Shown piece by piece: positions 8,312 to 15,521 of a stretch of DNA of 64,000 nt. The stretch is from positions 2,542,001 to 2,606,000 of the forward strand of contig CAWJKP010000001.1 of the NCBI GenBank assembly GCA_963843465.1, read 5' to 3'. Position 1 is the first letter of the stretch. The number at the start of each line of letters is the position of its first letter. Under the pieces are notes generated by a model. It did no database searches. It had not been told where the DNA came from and worked only from the letters and a program-made list of their open reading frames with translations. The DNA comes from CAWJKP01 sp963843465. GTDB lineage: Bacteria > Planctomycetota > Planctomycetia > Pirellulales > Thermoguttaceae. The position numbers and the translations under genes were made by a program.

Positions 8312-8812
8312 TCACGCAACTTCCTTGAACTTCGACTTCGGTGCTCCGCACACCGGGCACTGGTCGGGGGCACCGCCAACATGCGTGTGGCCACAGACAT
8401 CGCACACGTAGATGGAGGCGGGCGTTAGGTCGCTACCTGCCTCCAGGGCCTCCAACGCCTTGCTGTACAGGTCGTAGTGCGTCTTCTCGACGGTGTTGGC
8501 ATTGCGGAAAGAAATCACCGCCGCCTTGTTCCCCTCGGCTTCGGCTTCCTTGATGAAGGCGGGGTACATTTCCTTGAACTCGTACCCCTCACCCTCGATG
8601 GCGGCCTGAAGGTTCTGTTTCGTGTCCTTAACGCCACCCATAACACGCAGATGGGCATGAGCATGGACTGTCTCAGCCGCCGCAGCCGCACGGAACAACT
8701 TGGCGATCTGGGGATGCCCTTCGGCCTCCGCTTTGGCGGCGAAGGCGAGGTACTTCCGGTTGGCTTGGCTCTCACCGGCAAAGGCGGCTTGCAGGTTATC
8801 TTGGGTGGACAT
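8312..8812 (-). CDS. Possible internal start producing stand-alone rubrerythrin
   Basis: Inside the fusion frame an ATG at 8812 starts MSTQDNLQAAFAGESQ, the normal beginning of a rubrerythrin. It is preceded on the minus strand by AGAGGAGA at ideal spacing. The 166-aa product would be a complete rubrerythrin. The linker before it (TTPKIQQEEKNR) reads like a former intergenic region that has become open, with the Shine-Dalgarno itself translated as QEE. The gene may therefore be two genes with no stop between them, or may make both forms. Confidence 0.6.
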   Translation of the reverse strand: MSTQDNLQAAFAGESQANRKYLAFAAKAEAEGHPQIAKLFRAAAAAETVHAHAHLRVMGGVKDTKQNLQAAIEGEGYEFKEMYPAFIKEAEAEGNKAAVISFRNANTVEKTHYDLYSKALEALEAGSDLTPASIYVCDVCGHTHVGGAPDQCPVCGAPKSKFKEVA

Positions 8813-10306
8813 GCGATTCTTCTCCTCTTGTTGGATTTTGGGTGTGGTTGATAAAGACAATTGGGGTTCTGGTTGCGACCAGCCGACCCCGGCAAACTTG
8901 ACGCCGGTCAGGTCGGCCATTTCCCGTTTCCAGGTGGTGATGTCGCTCAGGTTAAACTGGCTGAGATTCGTGTGCCCGCAGGCACGGGCCATGACCTTCA
9001 TCAGTTCGACCGAGGCCGTCAGGAAACGGGCCAGCCGTGTGGACGCCTCTTCGATGTTGAGCCTCGCCCGCAGTTCTTCCTTCTGGGTTGCGATTCCTGC
9101 CGGGCAGTTGTTGGTGTTGCAGATTCTCGCTGCCACACAACCAATGGCCTGGATGGCGGCATTGGCGATGGCGATCCCATCGGCCCCCAGGCACAACGCC
9201 TTGATGAAGTCGGCGGGGGTTCGCAAGCCTCCGGTGACGATGAGGGTGATGTCGGTTCGGCCTCGCCGGTCCAGATGGCGGCGACCCCGTGCCAGGGCCG
9301 GAATCGTCGGCACCGAGATATTGTCCCGAAAGATCAGCGGAGCGGCTCCGGTGGCCCCGCCACGGCCATCGAGAATGATGTAGTCCACGCCCGCTTGAAG
9401 GGCAAAGTCGATGTCGTCTTCGATGTGCTGGGCCGACATCTTTATCCCGATGGGGATGCCGCCCGTCACTTCCCGCACACGATCAGCGAAGTTTCGGAAA
9501 TCATCGGGACTGGTCAGGTCACGGAACGATGGTGGCGAAACGGCGGGTTGTCCCTCGGGGAGCCTGCGAATGGTGGCGATCTTCCCTTTGACCTTGCTGC
9601 CAGGAAGATGGCCTCCCGTACCGGTCTTCGCTGCCTGCCCGGCTTTGAAGTGGAATGCCCGAATATGAGGGAGCAGGTCTTCGGTGTAACCGAACTTGGC
9701 CGATCCTAACTCAAACATGTACCGGGAATTGGCGGCGTTTTCTTCCGGCAGCATTCCGCCTTCGCCCGACGCAATTCCGGTGCCCGCCATCTCGGCACCC
9801 TTGGCCAGGGCCGTCTTCGCCTCCTCGGACAAGGCCCCGAAGCTCATGTCGGAGACGAAGATCGGGATTTCCAACCGTAGCGGCTTCCGAGCATTCGGTC
9901 CAATCACCAGTTCCGTACCGACCTCAACATCTTCGGCCAGGGGCTTCCTTGCCAGTTGAGCCGGAAGGACTTGGATGTCGTCCCATTGAGGAAGCGTCGG
10001 CCTCGGCACGCCCATCGCTCCCATTGGGCCATGATGTCCGGTCTTGTCGAGACCGTCCCGTGCCAGAGAGTGGATGAACTCCAGGGTTGGTTCCAGGGGC
10101 GTGTTCTTCGCCACCGGAGGACCTTCTGGATGAACCGGAGAGCCGACTTCGAGTACATCGGCGGTGACTTTGGCGGCTTCTGTGAAGAGGTCTTTGCCCG
10201 CACCGCAGCCGGGACATGTCCAATCACCGGGAAGGCCGTACCAAGGAACACCCTCTTGATCTTCGTCGTAAACGTAACCACAGACAGAGCATTCGTACCG
10301 GGCCAT
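8312..10306 (-). CDS. Rubredoxin - FMN glutamate-synthase domain - rubrerythrin fusion
   Basis: 664 aa in three parts. Residues about 1-50 are a rubredoxin (CSVCGYVYD and CPGCGA). Residues about 90-480 are a glutamate-synthase-type FMN alpha/beta barrel of the archaeal/stand-alone class (FVSDMSFGALSEEAK, IILDGRGGATGAAP, CNTNNCPAGIATQ; the last is the iron-sulfur/FMN signature). The last about 166 residues are a rubrerythrin: a four-helix di-iron domain (AFAGESQANRKYLAFA, ETVHAHAHL, VEKTH) and a C-terminal rubredoxin-like site (CDVCGHTH, CPVCGA). Rubrerythrins reduce peroxides; the FMN domain and rubredoxin could pass electrons, a role inferred from the fusion. The ATG at 10306 was chosen because it begins the rubredoxin; an upstream ATG at 10315 is also possible. 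No glutamine amidotransferase domain is present, so classical GOGAT activity is unlikely. Confidence 0.85.
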   Translation of the reverse strand: MARYECSVCGYVYDEDQEGVPWYGLPGDWTCPGCGAGKDLFTEAAKVTADVLEVGSPVHPEGPPVAKNTPLEPTLEFIHSLARDGLDKTGHHGPMGAMGVPRPTLPQWDDIQVLPAQLARKPLAEDVEVGTELVIGPNARKPLRLEIPIFVSDMSFGALSEEAKTALAKGAEMAGTGIASGEGGMLPEENAANSRYMFELGSAKFGYTEDLLPHIRAFHFKAGQAAKTGTGGHLPGSKVKGKIATIRRLPEGQPAVSPPSFRDLTSPDDFRNFADRVREVTGGIPIGIKMSAQHIEDDIDFALQAGVDYIILDGRGGATGAAPLIFRDNISVPTIPALARGRRHLDRRGRTDITLIVTGGLRTPADFIKALCLGADGIAIANAAIQAIGCVAARICNTNNCPAGIATQKEELRARLNIEEASTRLARFLTASVELMKVMARACGHTNLSQFNLSDITTWKREMADLTGVKFAGVGWSQPEPQLSLSTTPKIQQEEKNRMSTQDNLQAAFAGESQANRKYLAFAAKAEAEGHPQIAKLFRAAAAAETVHAHAHLRVMGGVKDTKQNLQAAIEGEGYEFKEMYPAFIKEAEAEGNKAAVISFRNANTVEKTHYDLYSKALEALEAGSDLTPASIYVCDVCGHTHVGGAPDQCPVCGAPKSKFKEVA

Positions 10307-10447
10307 CACTTCCATCCTCGTATCGCCGGGATCTTGAACTGGCGATATTCTACCATTGGGGAAGGGCTGACGACAGTTACTCCCGGTTACGCATGACAAA
10401 GCCTCTTGGTGTGGCTCTCCTATTTCACGGCAGCTACAATGTCAGTC
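10307..10447. other. 5' region of the rubrerythrin fusion
   Basis: The gene's reading frame stays open upstream to 10399 but the extra residues resemble nothing. The segment probably holds the promoter of the minus-strand gene; no clear -35/-10 pair could be fixed by eye. Confidence 0.3.
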
Positions 10448-10610
10448 CCAAGAAAACGAAGAAGCCCGCACAATGGAGGCAGGCTTCTTCTTACGAGTTT
10501 TTCTGAGGAAGAGGCGGTACGCCAACCTCGGCCACCTGCTGCCCATGTTTCCTATCGAGCGAGCGGTGAAAACCCGGTGTGTCGGCCCTCCCTCTCGGCT
10601 GGCCAGCCAC
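10448..10610 (-). repeat. 162-bp direct repeat, copy 2, with a built-in terminator
   Basis: Second copy of the 7896-8057 element in the same orientation. In the terminator stem the copy has GAAGCCTGC opposite GCGGGCTTC, so the change keeps pairing as a G-U wobble in RNA read from the minus strand. It ends just upstream of the rubrerythrin fusion. The two copies bracket that gene exactly. Confidence 0.7.
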
Positions 10611-10731
10611 CTCAAGTATATCACTCGTCATAAGCATTGCAATGGTGTTCTGAACCAGCTAGGCGAGGCAGCGGAAGGGCAACCCCCCCTATAGACCGCT
10701 ACAATGGGTTCGGCCAAGAAGTGGTGATTCC

Positions 10732-10759
10732 TTGCATTCTCCACTGACCCTGGTACAGT
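10732..10759 (+). promoter_or_regulatory. Candidate promoter of the histone-like gene
   Basis: TTGCAT (10732-10737) and TACAGT (10754-10759) are separated by 16 bases, about 50 bases before the start codon. The match to a sigma-70 promoter is moderate and was found by eye only. Confidence 0.35.
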
Positions 10760-10809
10760 AAGGCGTATTGAGCGGCTGGATTCCATCACTCATCGAGGAG
10801 GAGCACCTT

Positions 10810-11301
10810 ATGGCGAAGAAGAAGGCGGCAAAGAAGGTCGTGGCAAAGAAAAGGGCTGTGAAGAAGGCGACTCTGAAGAAGAAGGGCGTGGCAAAGAAGG
10901 CCACCAAGAAAGTCGCCAAGAAAAAGGCAGCGGAGAAAGTCACCAAGAAGGCGGTCAAGAAGGCCACCAAGAAGCCTGAAAAGAAGATGCCTGCCAAGAA
11001 GGCAGCGAAGAAGGGCACGAAGAAATCAGCGAAGAAGGCCGTCAAGAAGAAGGCCAAGAAAACCGCCCAGAAGCCGTCCAAGAAGAAGGTCGCCAAGACG
11101 GAGATCGCCGCAGCCCCAACTCCGGTCTTGGAGCAGGCTCCAACTCTGGTCGTTGAACAGGGACCGATCCCGGTTCAGCAGACTCTCTTCCCGGAAATGG
11201 CGTCCGATCCGCCGCCACATCCTGTGCAGGATGAGCAGCCTGAAGGGACAGAATCACCACAGCCCGTGTCCGATTCAGGTTCGGCCACACTGTTCCCCTG
11301 A
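10810..11301 (+). CDS. Lysine/alanine-rich histone H1-like DNA-binding protein
   Basis: 163 aa. The first 95 residues are built almost only of Lys, Ala, Thr and Val in AKK, VKK and TKK patterns, as in histone H1 tails and chlamydial Hc1/Hc2-type proteins. They would bind and compact DNA through charge. The last about 65 residues are acidic and proline-rich (QPEGTESPQPVSDSGS) and could act as a counter-tail. The start is the ATG at 10810 with GAGGAG nine bases upstream; the upstream open frame has no binding site. It converges on guaD with a 23-base gap. Confidence 0.85.
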   Translation: MAKKKAAKKVVAKKRAVKKATLKKKGVAKKATKKVAKKKAAEKVTKKAVKKATKKPEKKMPAKKAAKKGTKKSAKKAVKKKAKKTAQKPSKKKVAKTEIAAAPTPVLEQAPTLVVEQGPIPVQQTLFPEMASDPPPHPVQDEQPEGTESPQPVSDSGSATLFP

Positions 11302-11324
11302 GTGAACAATTCATTGGGGTTTGG

Positions 11325-11792
11325 TCAGTACGCCACTCGATCCGGCTTCCGCAGCCAAGCGGCAAACGCCTCGCATGCTTCTTGGCGAAGGGCATTCACC
11401 ATTGGGATCGCACGGCGGTCGGGCGGGAGGCCAAGTTGCCGGTAGAACGGGGCGTCGTCAAAGCCAGCAGCGGTGGCATCTTCACAGGTAGCGGCGTAGT
11501 AGATTCGCTCCAGGCGTGCCCAGTAGATCGCCGCAAAGCACATCGGACACGGCTCGCAACTGGTGTAGATTTCGCAGCCCGCAAGGGAGTATGTCCCCAG
11601 TCGACAACAGGCATCCCGAATGGCAACGATCTCCGCATGAGCGGTCGGGTCATTGGTCGAGGTCACCCGATTCCAACCGCACCCGACGATCTCCCCATTC
11701 CTCACGATGACGGCTCCGAACGGCCCGCCCTCGCCAGCTTCCATCTTCTCCAGAGAAAGCCGAATCGCTTCACGGAGGAACTTTGGGTTCAT
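11325..11792 (-). CDS. guaD: Guanine deaminase (nucleoside deaminase family)
   Basis: 155 aa, the usual length for the small bacterial guanine deaminases. It carries the zinc and catalytic motifs His52-Ala-Glu54 (DPTAHAEIVAIRDA) and Cys82-x-x-Cys85 (SCEPCPMC). The C-terminal stretch FDDAPFYRQLGLPPDRRAIP aligns with the Bacillus subtilis GuaD signature that closes over guanine. Predicted reaction: guanine to xanthine plus ammonia in the cytoplasm. Its start overlaps the stop of the upstream SprT-like gene by four bases (ATGA), implying one transcript. Confidence 0.85.
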   Translation of the reverse strand: MNPKFLREAIRLSLEKMEAGEGGPFGAVIVRNGEIVGCGWNRVTSTNDPTAHAEIVAIRDACCRLGTYSLAGCEIYTSCEPCPMCFAAIYWARLERIYYAATCEDATAAGFDDAPFYRQLGLPPDRRAIPMVNALRQEACEAFAAWLRKPDRVAY

Positions 11793-12568
11793 GCGTGTGG
11801 CTCCGTTGCTGACTTCACCACCTCCAAGAGTTGCACCGGAACATAGAACTTGATGTAATGTTTGCCGTTGGAATAACGCTGTCCCTCACGATCTTCGACC
11901 AACACGGTAGCCCGCCTACTGACTCTATTGACGATGCCCGTGCGTTCGACGCCCTCGAACCTGAACCGGACCACCACTCCCGGCCTGATGCCGAATTTCA
12001 CCAGTGCTTTTTCCCTTGGCGTAATGAGCAGGTGCTTGTTCGTCGTGTGACCGAAGAACCGCAGGGTAATCGAATGAAATCGAGGCTGCGAACAACTTGA
12101 CTTGCCCCAAAGCAACATCTCGATCAGGTGGACAAGCTCATGTTCCATGACTCGCTGGAGTGCGTCTAAGCGATCACGGCAGGTGATGCCGCTGGCCGTA
12201 ATTGGGCGATGGTCTTCTCCGCTAAAACACTCGAACAGAATGGCGGTGGAAACGCCGATTTCGAACCACCGCCTGCCGCTTCTGTCGCCGTGGTAAGCCG
12301 TCTTGCCTCCTGAGTTCGTCATTCGTCTTGAGAGGCGGAAGTACAACGGGATCGTGCCGAGCGTCTCCTTGATCTGCCCCTGGAAGAAGTTGTTGTCGTA
12401 TTCAGCAAACAGGAGTTCCAGGTCCGCAGGATGGACTCTTGTGAAGTTGGGACCGTCAATGTACTTCGACTTGCTCAGCACGGTGGCATGGACCTGTGCC
12501 GTCCTGCCGGAAATCTCTTCGGCATCTAGGGTGGTCGATTCAACAATTTGAAGTAGGTTCCCCGGCAT
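11789..12568 (-). CDS. SprT-like zinc metalloprotease domain protein
   Basis: 259 aa. The HExxH zinc motif is His143-Glu-Leu-Val-His147 (VMEHELVHLIEMLLWG). The preceding segment (YDNNFFQGQIKETLGTIPLYFRLSRR) is typical of the SprT/Spartan fold. The C-terminal half, after about residue 165, does not show the usual zinc-ribbon cysteines; it has a small beta-rich region (GIRPGVVVRFRFEG) that may be an SH3-like barrel. SprT-type proteases in eukaryotes cleave DNA-protein crosslinks; the bacterial role is unclear. Co-transcription with guaD is likely from the overlap. Confidence 0.75.
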   Translation of the reverse strand: MPGNLLQIVESTTLDAEEISGRTAQVHATVLSKSKYIDGPNFTRVHPADLELLFAEYDNNFFQGQIKETLGTIPLYFRLSRRMTNSGGKTAYHGDRSGRRWFEIGVSTAILFECFSGEDHRPITASGITCRDRLDALQRVMEHELVHLIEMLLWGKSSCSQPRFHSITLRFFGHTTNKHLLITPREKALVKFGIRPGVVVRFRFEGVERTGIVNRVSRRATVLVEDREGQRYSNGKHYIKFYVPVQLLEVVKSATEPHA

Positions 12569-12682
12569 ATTATCCCCAGCCTGATCGGGACTGTTCGCCC
12601 ACGTCTTGTTGCTCTTGAAGGAGAATTCTACCAGATTTGGCTCGGTCCTAGTAGAATGGCCGTATCCAGAGGAGACTCGCCC

Positions 12683-12970
12683 ATGAGACGCCGTGGTTTT
12701 CTAGCGACTGCCGGTGCCCTTTCCGTACTTGACCCCGCCTACCTCGCCGCCAAAGAGAGACTGGCGGCAGGGAAGGCCACTCGGCGGCCACTGCCAAAGC
12801 GGCAGTATGGTCGCACCAAGGAGAAGCTCTCGATCATCGGTTTCGGCGGCATGATGGTGATGGACGTGTCGCCCAAGGAGGCGGCCAAACTTCGGCTCCG
12901 GTTCGTTTCCTGCATACCCGATCTTGAAACCTGTGCTACAATGTTGACCAGAGGAGAACACCGACAATGA
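12683..12970 (+). pseudogene. Aldo/keto reductase, N-terminal fragment
   Basis: From the ATG at 12683 (AGAGGAG upstream) the frame begins with a twin-arginine-like leader (MRRRGFLATAGAL) and continues LPKRQYGRTKEKLSIIGFGG and MVMDVSPKEAAK, matching the start of exported planctomycete aldo/keto reductases. After about 12893 the similarity stops and the frame runs into unrelated sequence. The NADPH-binding barrel and the Asp-Tyr-Lys-His tetrad are absent. This is a truncated remnant. Confidence 0.65.
12934..12942 (+). promoter_or_regulatory. Candidate extended -10 promoter for the 44-aa ORF
   Basis: TGC followed by TACAAT is an extended -10 motif 25 bases before the start codon of the small ORF. 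No good -35 is visible, as is common for extended -10 promoters. Confidence 0.35.
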
Positions 12971-13101
12971 AGAACTATCGCCCCAAACCACAGTTTGGCC
13001 GGAAAGAGAAGACGCTGCAATCGAAGCCCATGGGTTATCGGCTTCGCTTGGTCGGCGGCAAGCTGGTCACAGTCCCCGTTGGAAAGGGAGACAAGAAATG
13101 A
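12967..13101 (+). CDS. Small basic protein, 44 aa
   Basis: The ORF begins MKNYRPKPQFGRKEKT and ends VPVGKGDKK. It has AGAGGAGA eight bases before the ATG and an extended -10 upstream, which is stronger support than most ORFs this short have. It is rich in Lys and Arg with no hydrophobic segment, so a cytoplasmic nucleic-acid-associated or ribosome-associated role is possible. No family was recognised. It was probably carried in with the sequence that truncated the reductase gene. Confidence 0.5.
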   Translation: MKNYRPKPQFGRKEKTLQSKPMGYRLRLVGGKLVTVPVGKGDKK

Positions 13102-13168
13102 CATTGTGAGGGGCACTGAAAGAAGTGCTGGTCGCTGCTCACCAGCCTTGCACGATGCTAGCGGGAAG

Positions 13169-13553
13169 ATGATGACTGAGAAGCCCAGCAGCGTGTTCGT
13201 TACCTACATCGCCACCTCCGCCGAAAGGCTGTGGGAGGCTCTCACCAGCGGCGGGTTCACCAAGCAGTATTTCTTTGGCCGTCGCATGGAGTCGGACTGG
13301 GAGGTCGGCTCTCCCTGGAAGCTGATGATGGAGGACGACCGCATCGACTGCCAGGGGAAGGTACTGGAGAGCGATCCACCTCGACGCCTCGCACTGACCT
13401 GGCACGTCGAATGGATGGAAGAACTGCGCCGCCTTCCTGAAACCGTCGTCACGTTTCAGATCGACCCACTGGGCAATGTTGTCCGGCTCACGGTCAGCGA
13501 GTTCCACCCGGAGGGCATCGACGAGACGTACGTGGAAGGCGGTCGCCGTGGCT
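13169..13553 (+). pseudogene. SRPBCC/AHSA1-type protein, 3' end cut by an IS
   Basis: The frame encodes an Activator of Hsp90 ATPase homologue (SRPBCC) fold: VFVTYIATSAERLWEALTSG, FFGRRMESDWEVGSPW, and YVEGGRRGWS at the end. Family members normally continue about 15-20 residues past the GGRRGW segment. Here the left end of a second IS3 element begins at about 13548-13552, and the frame runs on antisense to the IS. The missing C-terminal helix is not found after the IS. These proteins bind small hydrophobic ligands in a helix-grip cavity; this copy is probably inactive. Confidence 0.75.
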
Positions 13554-13555
13554 GG

Positions 13556-14375
13556 TCATGCCTCCAGGTACACCGCCCGTGGCGTGCGGTAGTCCAAGGC
13601 CGCGTGGATCCTCTCTTGATTGTAGTGCGGGAAGTAGGTCGCCAGGCCCGCCTGCAAGGCAAGTGGCGTGGCGTAGTCGTGGAGGTAGAGATGCTCGTAC
13701 TTCACCGTCCGCCACAATCGCTCCACGAACACGTTGTCCATCCAACGCCGGCGGCCATCCATGCTCACCGCCACACCCGCCGCCTCCAAGCGGCTGGTGA
13801 ACGCTTCGGCCGTGTACTGCACGCCCTGATCGGTCTTGAAGATTTCCGGTGTTGCGGCGGACAACGCTTCCTCCAAGGCATCCAGGCAGAACTGTCCGTC
13901 CAAAGTGTTCCACGAGCGCCAGGAAAGCACGTAGCGGCTGTACCAGTCCATGACCACCGTCAGGTACATCCAGCCCTGGGGCATCGGCACGTAGGTGATG
14001 TCGCTGGACCACACCTGGTCGGGCCGCACGATCTTCACGTTTCGCAGCAAATACGGGTAAATCCGTTGCCCCGGCGCCGCGCGACAGACGCCGCTTGGGG
14101 TAGACCATTTCCAGCCCCATCAGCCGCATCAAACGCCCGGCCCGCTTGCGATCGATGCCGAACAACTCGGCCATCTTCCGACTGCCGTAAAAGGGAGTTT
14201 TCAGGTACTGCTCGTCGATCCTGCGCATCAACGCCAGGTTCTCCGCCGACTCTCCCGTCGGCTCGTAGTACCAGCTCGATCAATTCAGGCCCAACAGTTC
14301 GCATTGTCGTCGTACGCTCACTTCCGGATGGTTCGGATCAATGCACTCTCGCTTGAACTCAATCGAGTCGGGCAA
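13556..14375 (-). pseudogene. IS3 transposase OrfB with nonsense and frameshift mutations
   Basis: The coding sequence starts near 14375 (LPDSIEFKRECIDPNHPE). It meets an in-frame TGA at 14280-14282 where the family has Arg (QCELLGLN, stop, SSWYYEP). It continues with MRRIDEQYLKTPFYGSRKMA and shifts frame at the four-base C run 14069-14072. It then completes the integrase core with the Asp-Asp-Glu residues in WSSDITYVPM, FKTDQGVQYT and DNVFVERLWR. Two independent lesions make this copy inactive. Confidence 0.85.
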
Positions 14376-14661
14376 CTTGTTTTTTCAACCAGCCCAGCTC
14401 CATCCGCAGCCGACCGATCTGCTCGTACAGTTCGGCGACCAGTGCCTCTTGCTCTCGGGCTTCCCGATGGTGATCGTCGGAGAACAGCTCCGTCGCGCCT
14501 TCGAGCAACCGCCGCTTCCACTGACCGATCTGTGTCGCATGGATGCCAAAGGTGGAAGCCAGTTGGCCCATCGTCCGATCGCCCCGCACCGCCGCCAGGG
14601 CCGCCTTCGCCTTCAGCGCCGCCTCGATCCGTCGCCGTTTCGCTGCCATCATTTCCTCCAA
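14359..14661 (-). CDS. IS3 transposase OrfA
   Basis: 100 aa with a transposase helix-turn-helix (LASTFGIHATQIGQWKRRLL) and a C-terminal leucine-zipper segment (LVAELYEQIGRLRMELGWLKK). A run of six A residues near the 3' end (TTGAAAAAACAAG on the minus strand) lies where IS3 elements usually shift between orfA and orfB. Here orfB is in the +1/-2 frame rather than the common -1. The ORF is intact but its partner orfB is dead. Confidence 0.8.
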   Translation of the reverse strand: MEEMMAAKRRRIEAALKAKAALAAVRGDRTMGQLASTFGIHATQIGQWKRRLLEGATELFSDDHHREAREQEALVAELYEQIGRLRMELGWLKKQVARLD

Positions 14662-14736
14662 GAACTGGACCTATCCTACCAAGGATTCGACCTAAAGTCG
14701 TGGTCCAGTTTCTTGGGGCCACTATAGGCAACAGCC

Positions 14737-14934
14737 ATGTTCGATCCCGACTATTGTGAAAAACGCTGTCCGGTTTGCACCAGGGCCAGGAAGGGCAATC
14801 GCTTTGCCCGATTCCTTCAAGCCATCGAGACGGTGATTACCTTTGGCGGCTGCCCTTGGGGGCGAGCGAGGGAGAAGAAGTATGGGGTGAAGCCGAATGA
14901 ACCACTGCCCGAGGCGGGCGCGCATAATCCATAG
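14737..14934 (+). CDS. Small Cys-containing hypothetical protein
   Basis: 65 aa, beginning MFDPDYCEKRCPVCTRARKG. It has a CxxxCxxC-like cluster and a later single Cys (FGGCPWG), a possible zinc site. The ribosome binding site is weak. It lies just after the IS end and 10 bases before the VOC gene, in the same direction. No family was recognised. Confidence 0.4.
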   Translation: MFDPDYCEKRCPVCTRARKGNRFARFLQAIETVITFGGCPWGRAREKKYGVKPNEPLPEAGAHNP

Positions 14935-14944
14935 GGAGGAACCA

Positions 14945-15325
14945 ATGGCCGAATTCAGCCACGCCATCATCTTCGTCAGCGACATGGCTCAATCCGTGGC
15001 CTTCTACCGCGATGTCCTGGGGCTGACAGTCCGATTTGAGTCGGCCAAGTGGACCGAGTTTGAGACACCGGGAAGCACGCTGGCCCTGCACCTTGCCGAC
15101 GCCCCCAGCGATGCGGCGGCCATTTCCGCCGACGCGATCCCGGCAGGCCAGTGCCACCTGAGCTTCGCCGTGGACGACCTCGATGCCTTCCATCGGGAAA
15201 TGGTTGCCAAAGGCATTCCCTGCCTGCAACCGCCCGAAGAAGAGGATTTTGGTGGAAGGCTGGCCGGGTATGCCGATCCCGATGGCCTGCCGTTCTGGGT
15301 GGACGACAAGTCGAAGGACTTGTGA
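14945..15325 (+). CDS. VOC-family (glyoxalase-like) protein
   Basis: 126 aa. Two beta-alpha-beta-beta-beta modules are recognisable: HAIIFVSDMAQSVAFYRDVLG at the start and GQCHLSFAVDDLDAFHREM in the second half, ending with YADPDGLPFWVDDK. The vicinal oxygen chelate fold includes glyoxalases, dioxygenases and antibiotic-binding proteins. Metal ligands likely include His6 and the Glu/Asp near the end of each module, but the substrate cannot be told. GGGAGGAACCA immediately precedes the ATG, a strong start. Confidence 0.8.
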   Translation: MAEFSHAIIFVSDMAQSVAFYRDVLGLTVRFESAKWTEFETPGSTLALHLADAPSDAAAISADAIPAGQCHLSFAVDDLDAFHREMVAKGIPCLQPPEEEDFGGRLAGYADPDGLPFWVDDKSKDL

Positions 15326-15356
15326 TGGAGCAGCGGAGTGGTCGGCGGCACGCTGC

Positions 15357-15521
15357 CTACTTCCCCCTGACCATCAGCACCACCCCTTGAATGACGACGG
15401 CCCTTTCTCTCGCCGTGGGAGCCGCCGCTTTCGTCTTGGCCGCCATTTCCTTCAAGCTCTGGTGAAGGGCCGCGAGATTGGCTAGCCGTAGCTCTTGGGC
15501 AGTCTGGGAAGCGCTACTCAT
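15357..15521 (-). CDS. Small alpha-helical protein, 54 aa
   Basis: The minus-strand ORF starts MSSASQTAQELRLANLAALH and ends VVLMVRGK. GGAGG lies eight bases before the ATG at 15521, good support for a small gene. The sequence is Ala-rich and helical, with a Lys/Arg-rich middle. Function unknown. It converges on the VOC gene with a gap of about 30 bases. Confidence 0.45.
   Translation of the reverse strand: MSSASQTAQELRLANLAALHQSLKEMAAKTKAAAPTARERAVVIQGVVLMVRGK

Larger units (their letters stand above)
13548..14727 (-). mobile_element. Second IS3-family element, decayed
   Basis: It carries orfA (14359-14661) and a doubly mutated orfB on the minus strand. The end upstream of orfA reads TGGCCCCAAGAAACTGGACC on the minus strand. 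The other end, next to the SRPBCC fragment, was placed at a TGG at 13548 or 13552 and is uncertain, because the inverted repeats match poorly. No target duplication was found. It is a different IS3 subgroup from the element at 3892, judged by the OrfA and OrfB sequences. Confidence 0.65.

Noticed and set aside
10307..10399. A 31-residue N-terminal extension of the rubredoxin fusion
   Set aside because: Open by chance; family proteins begin at the rubredoxin and the extension has no start signal.
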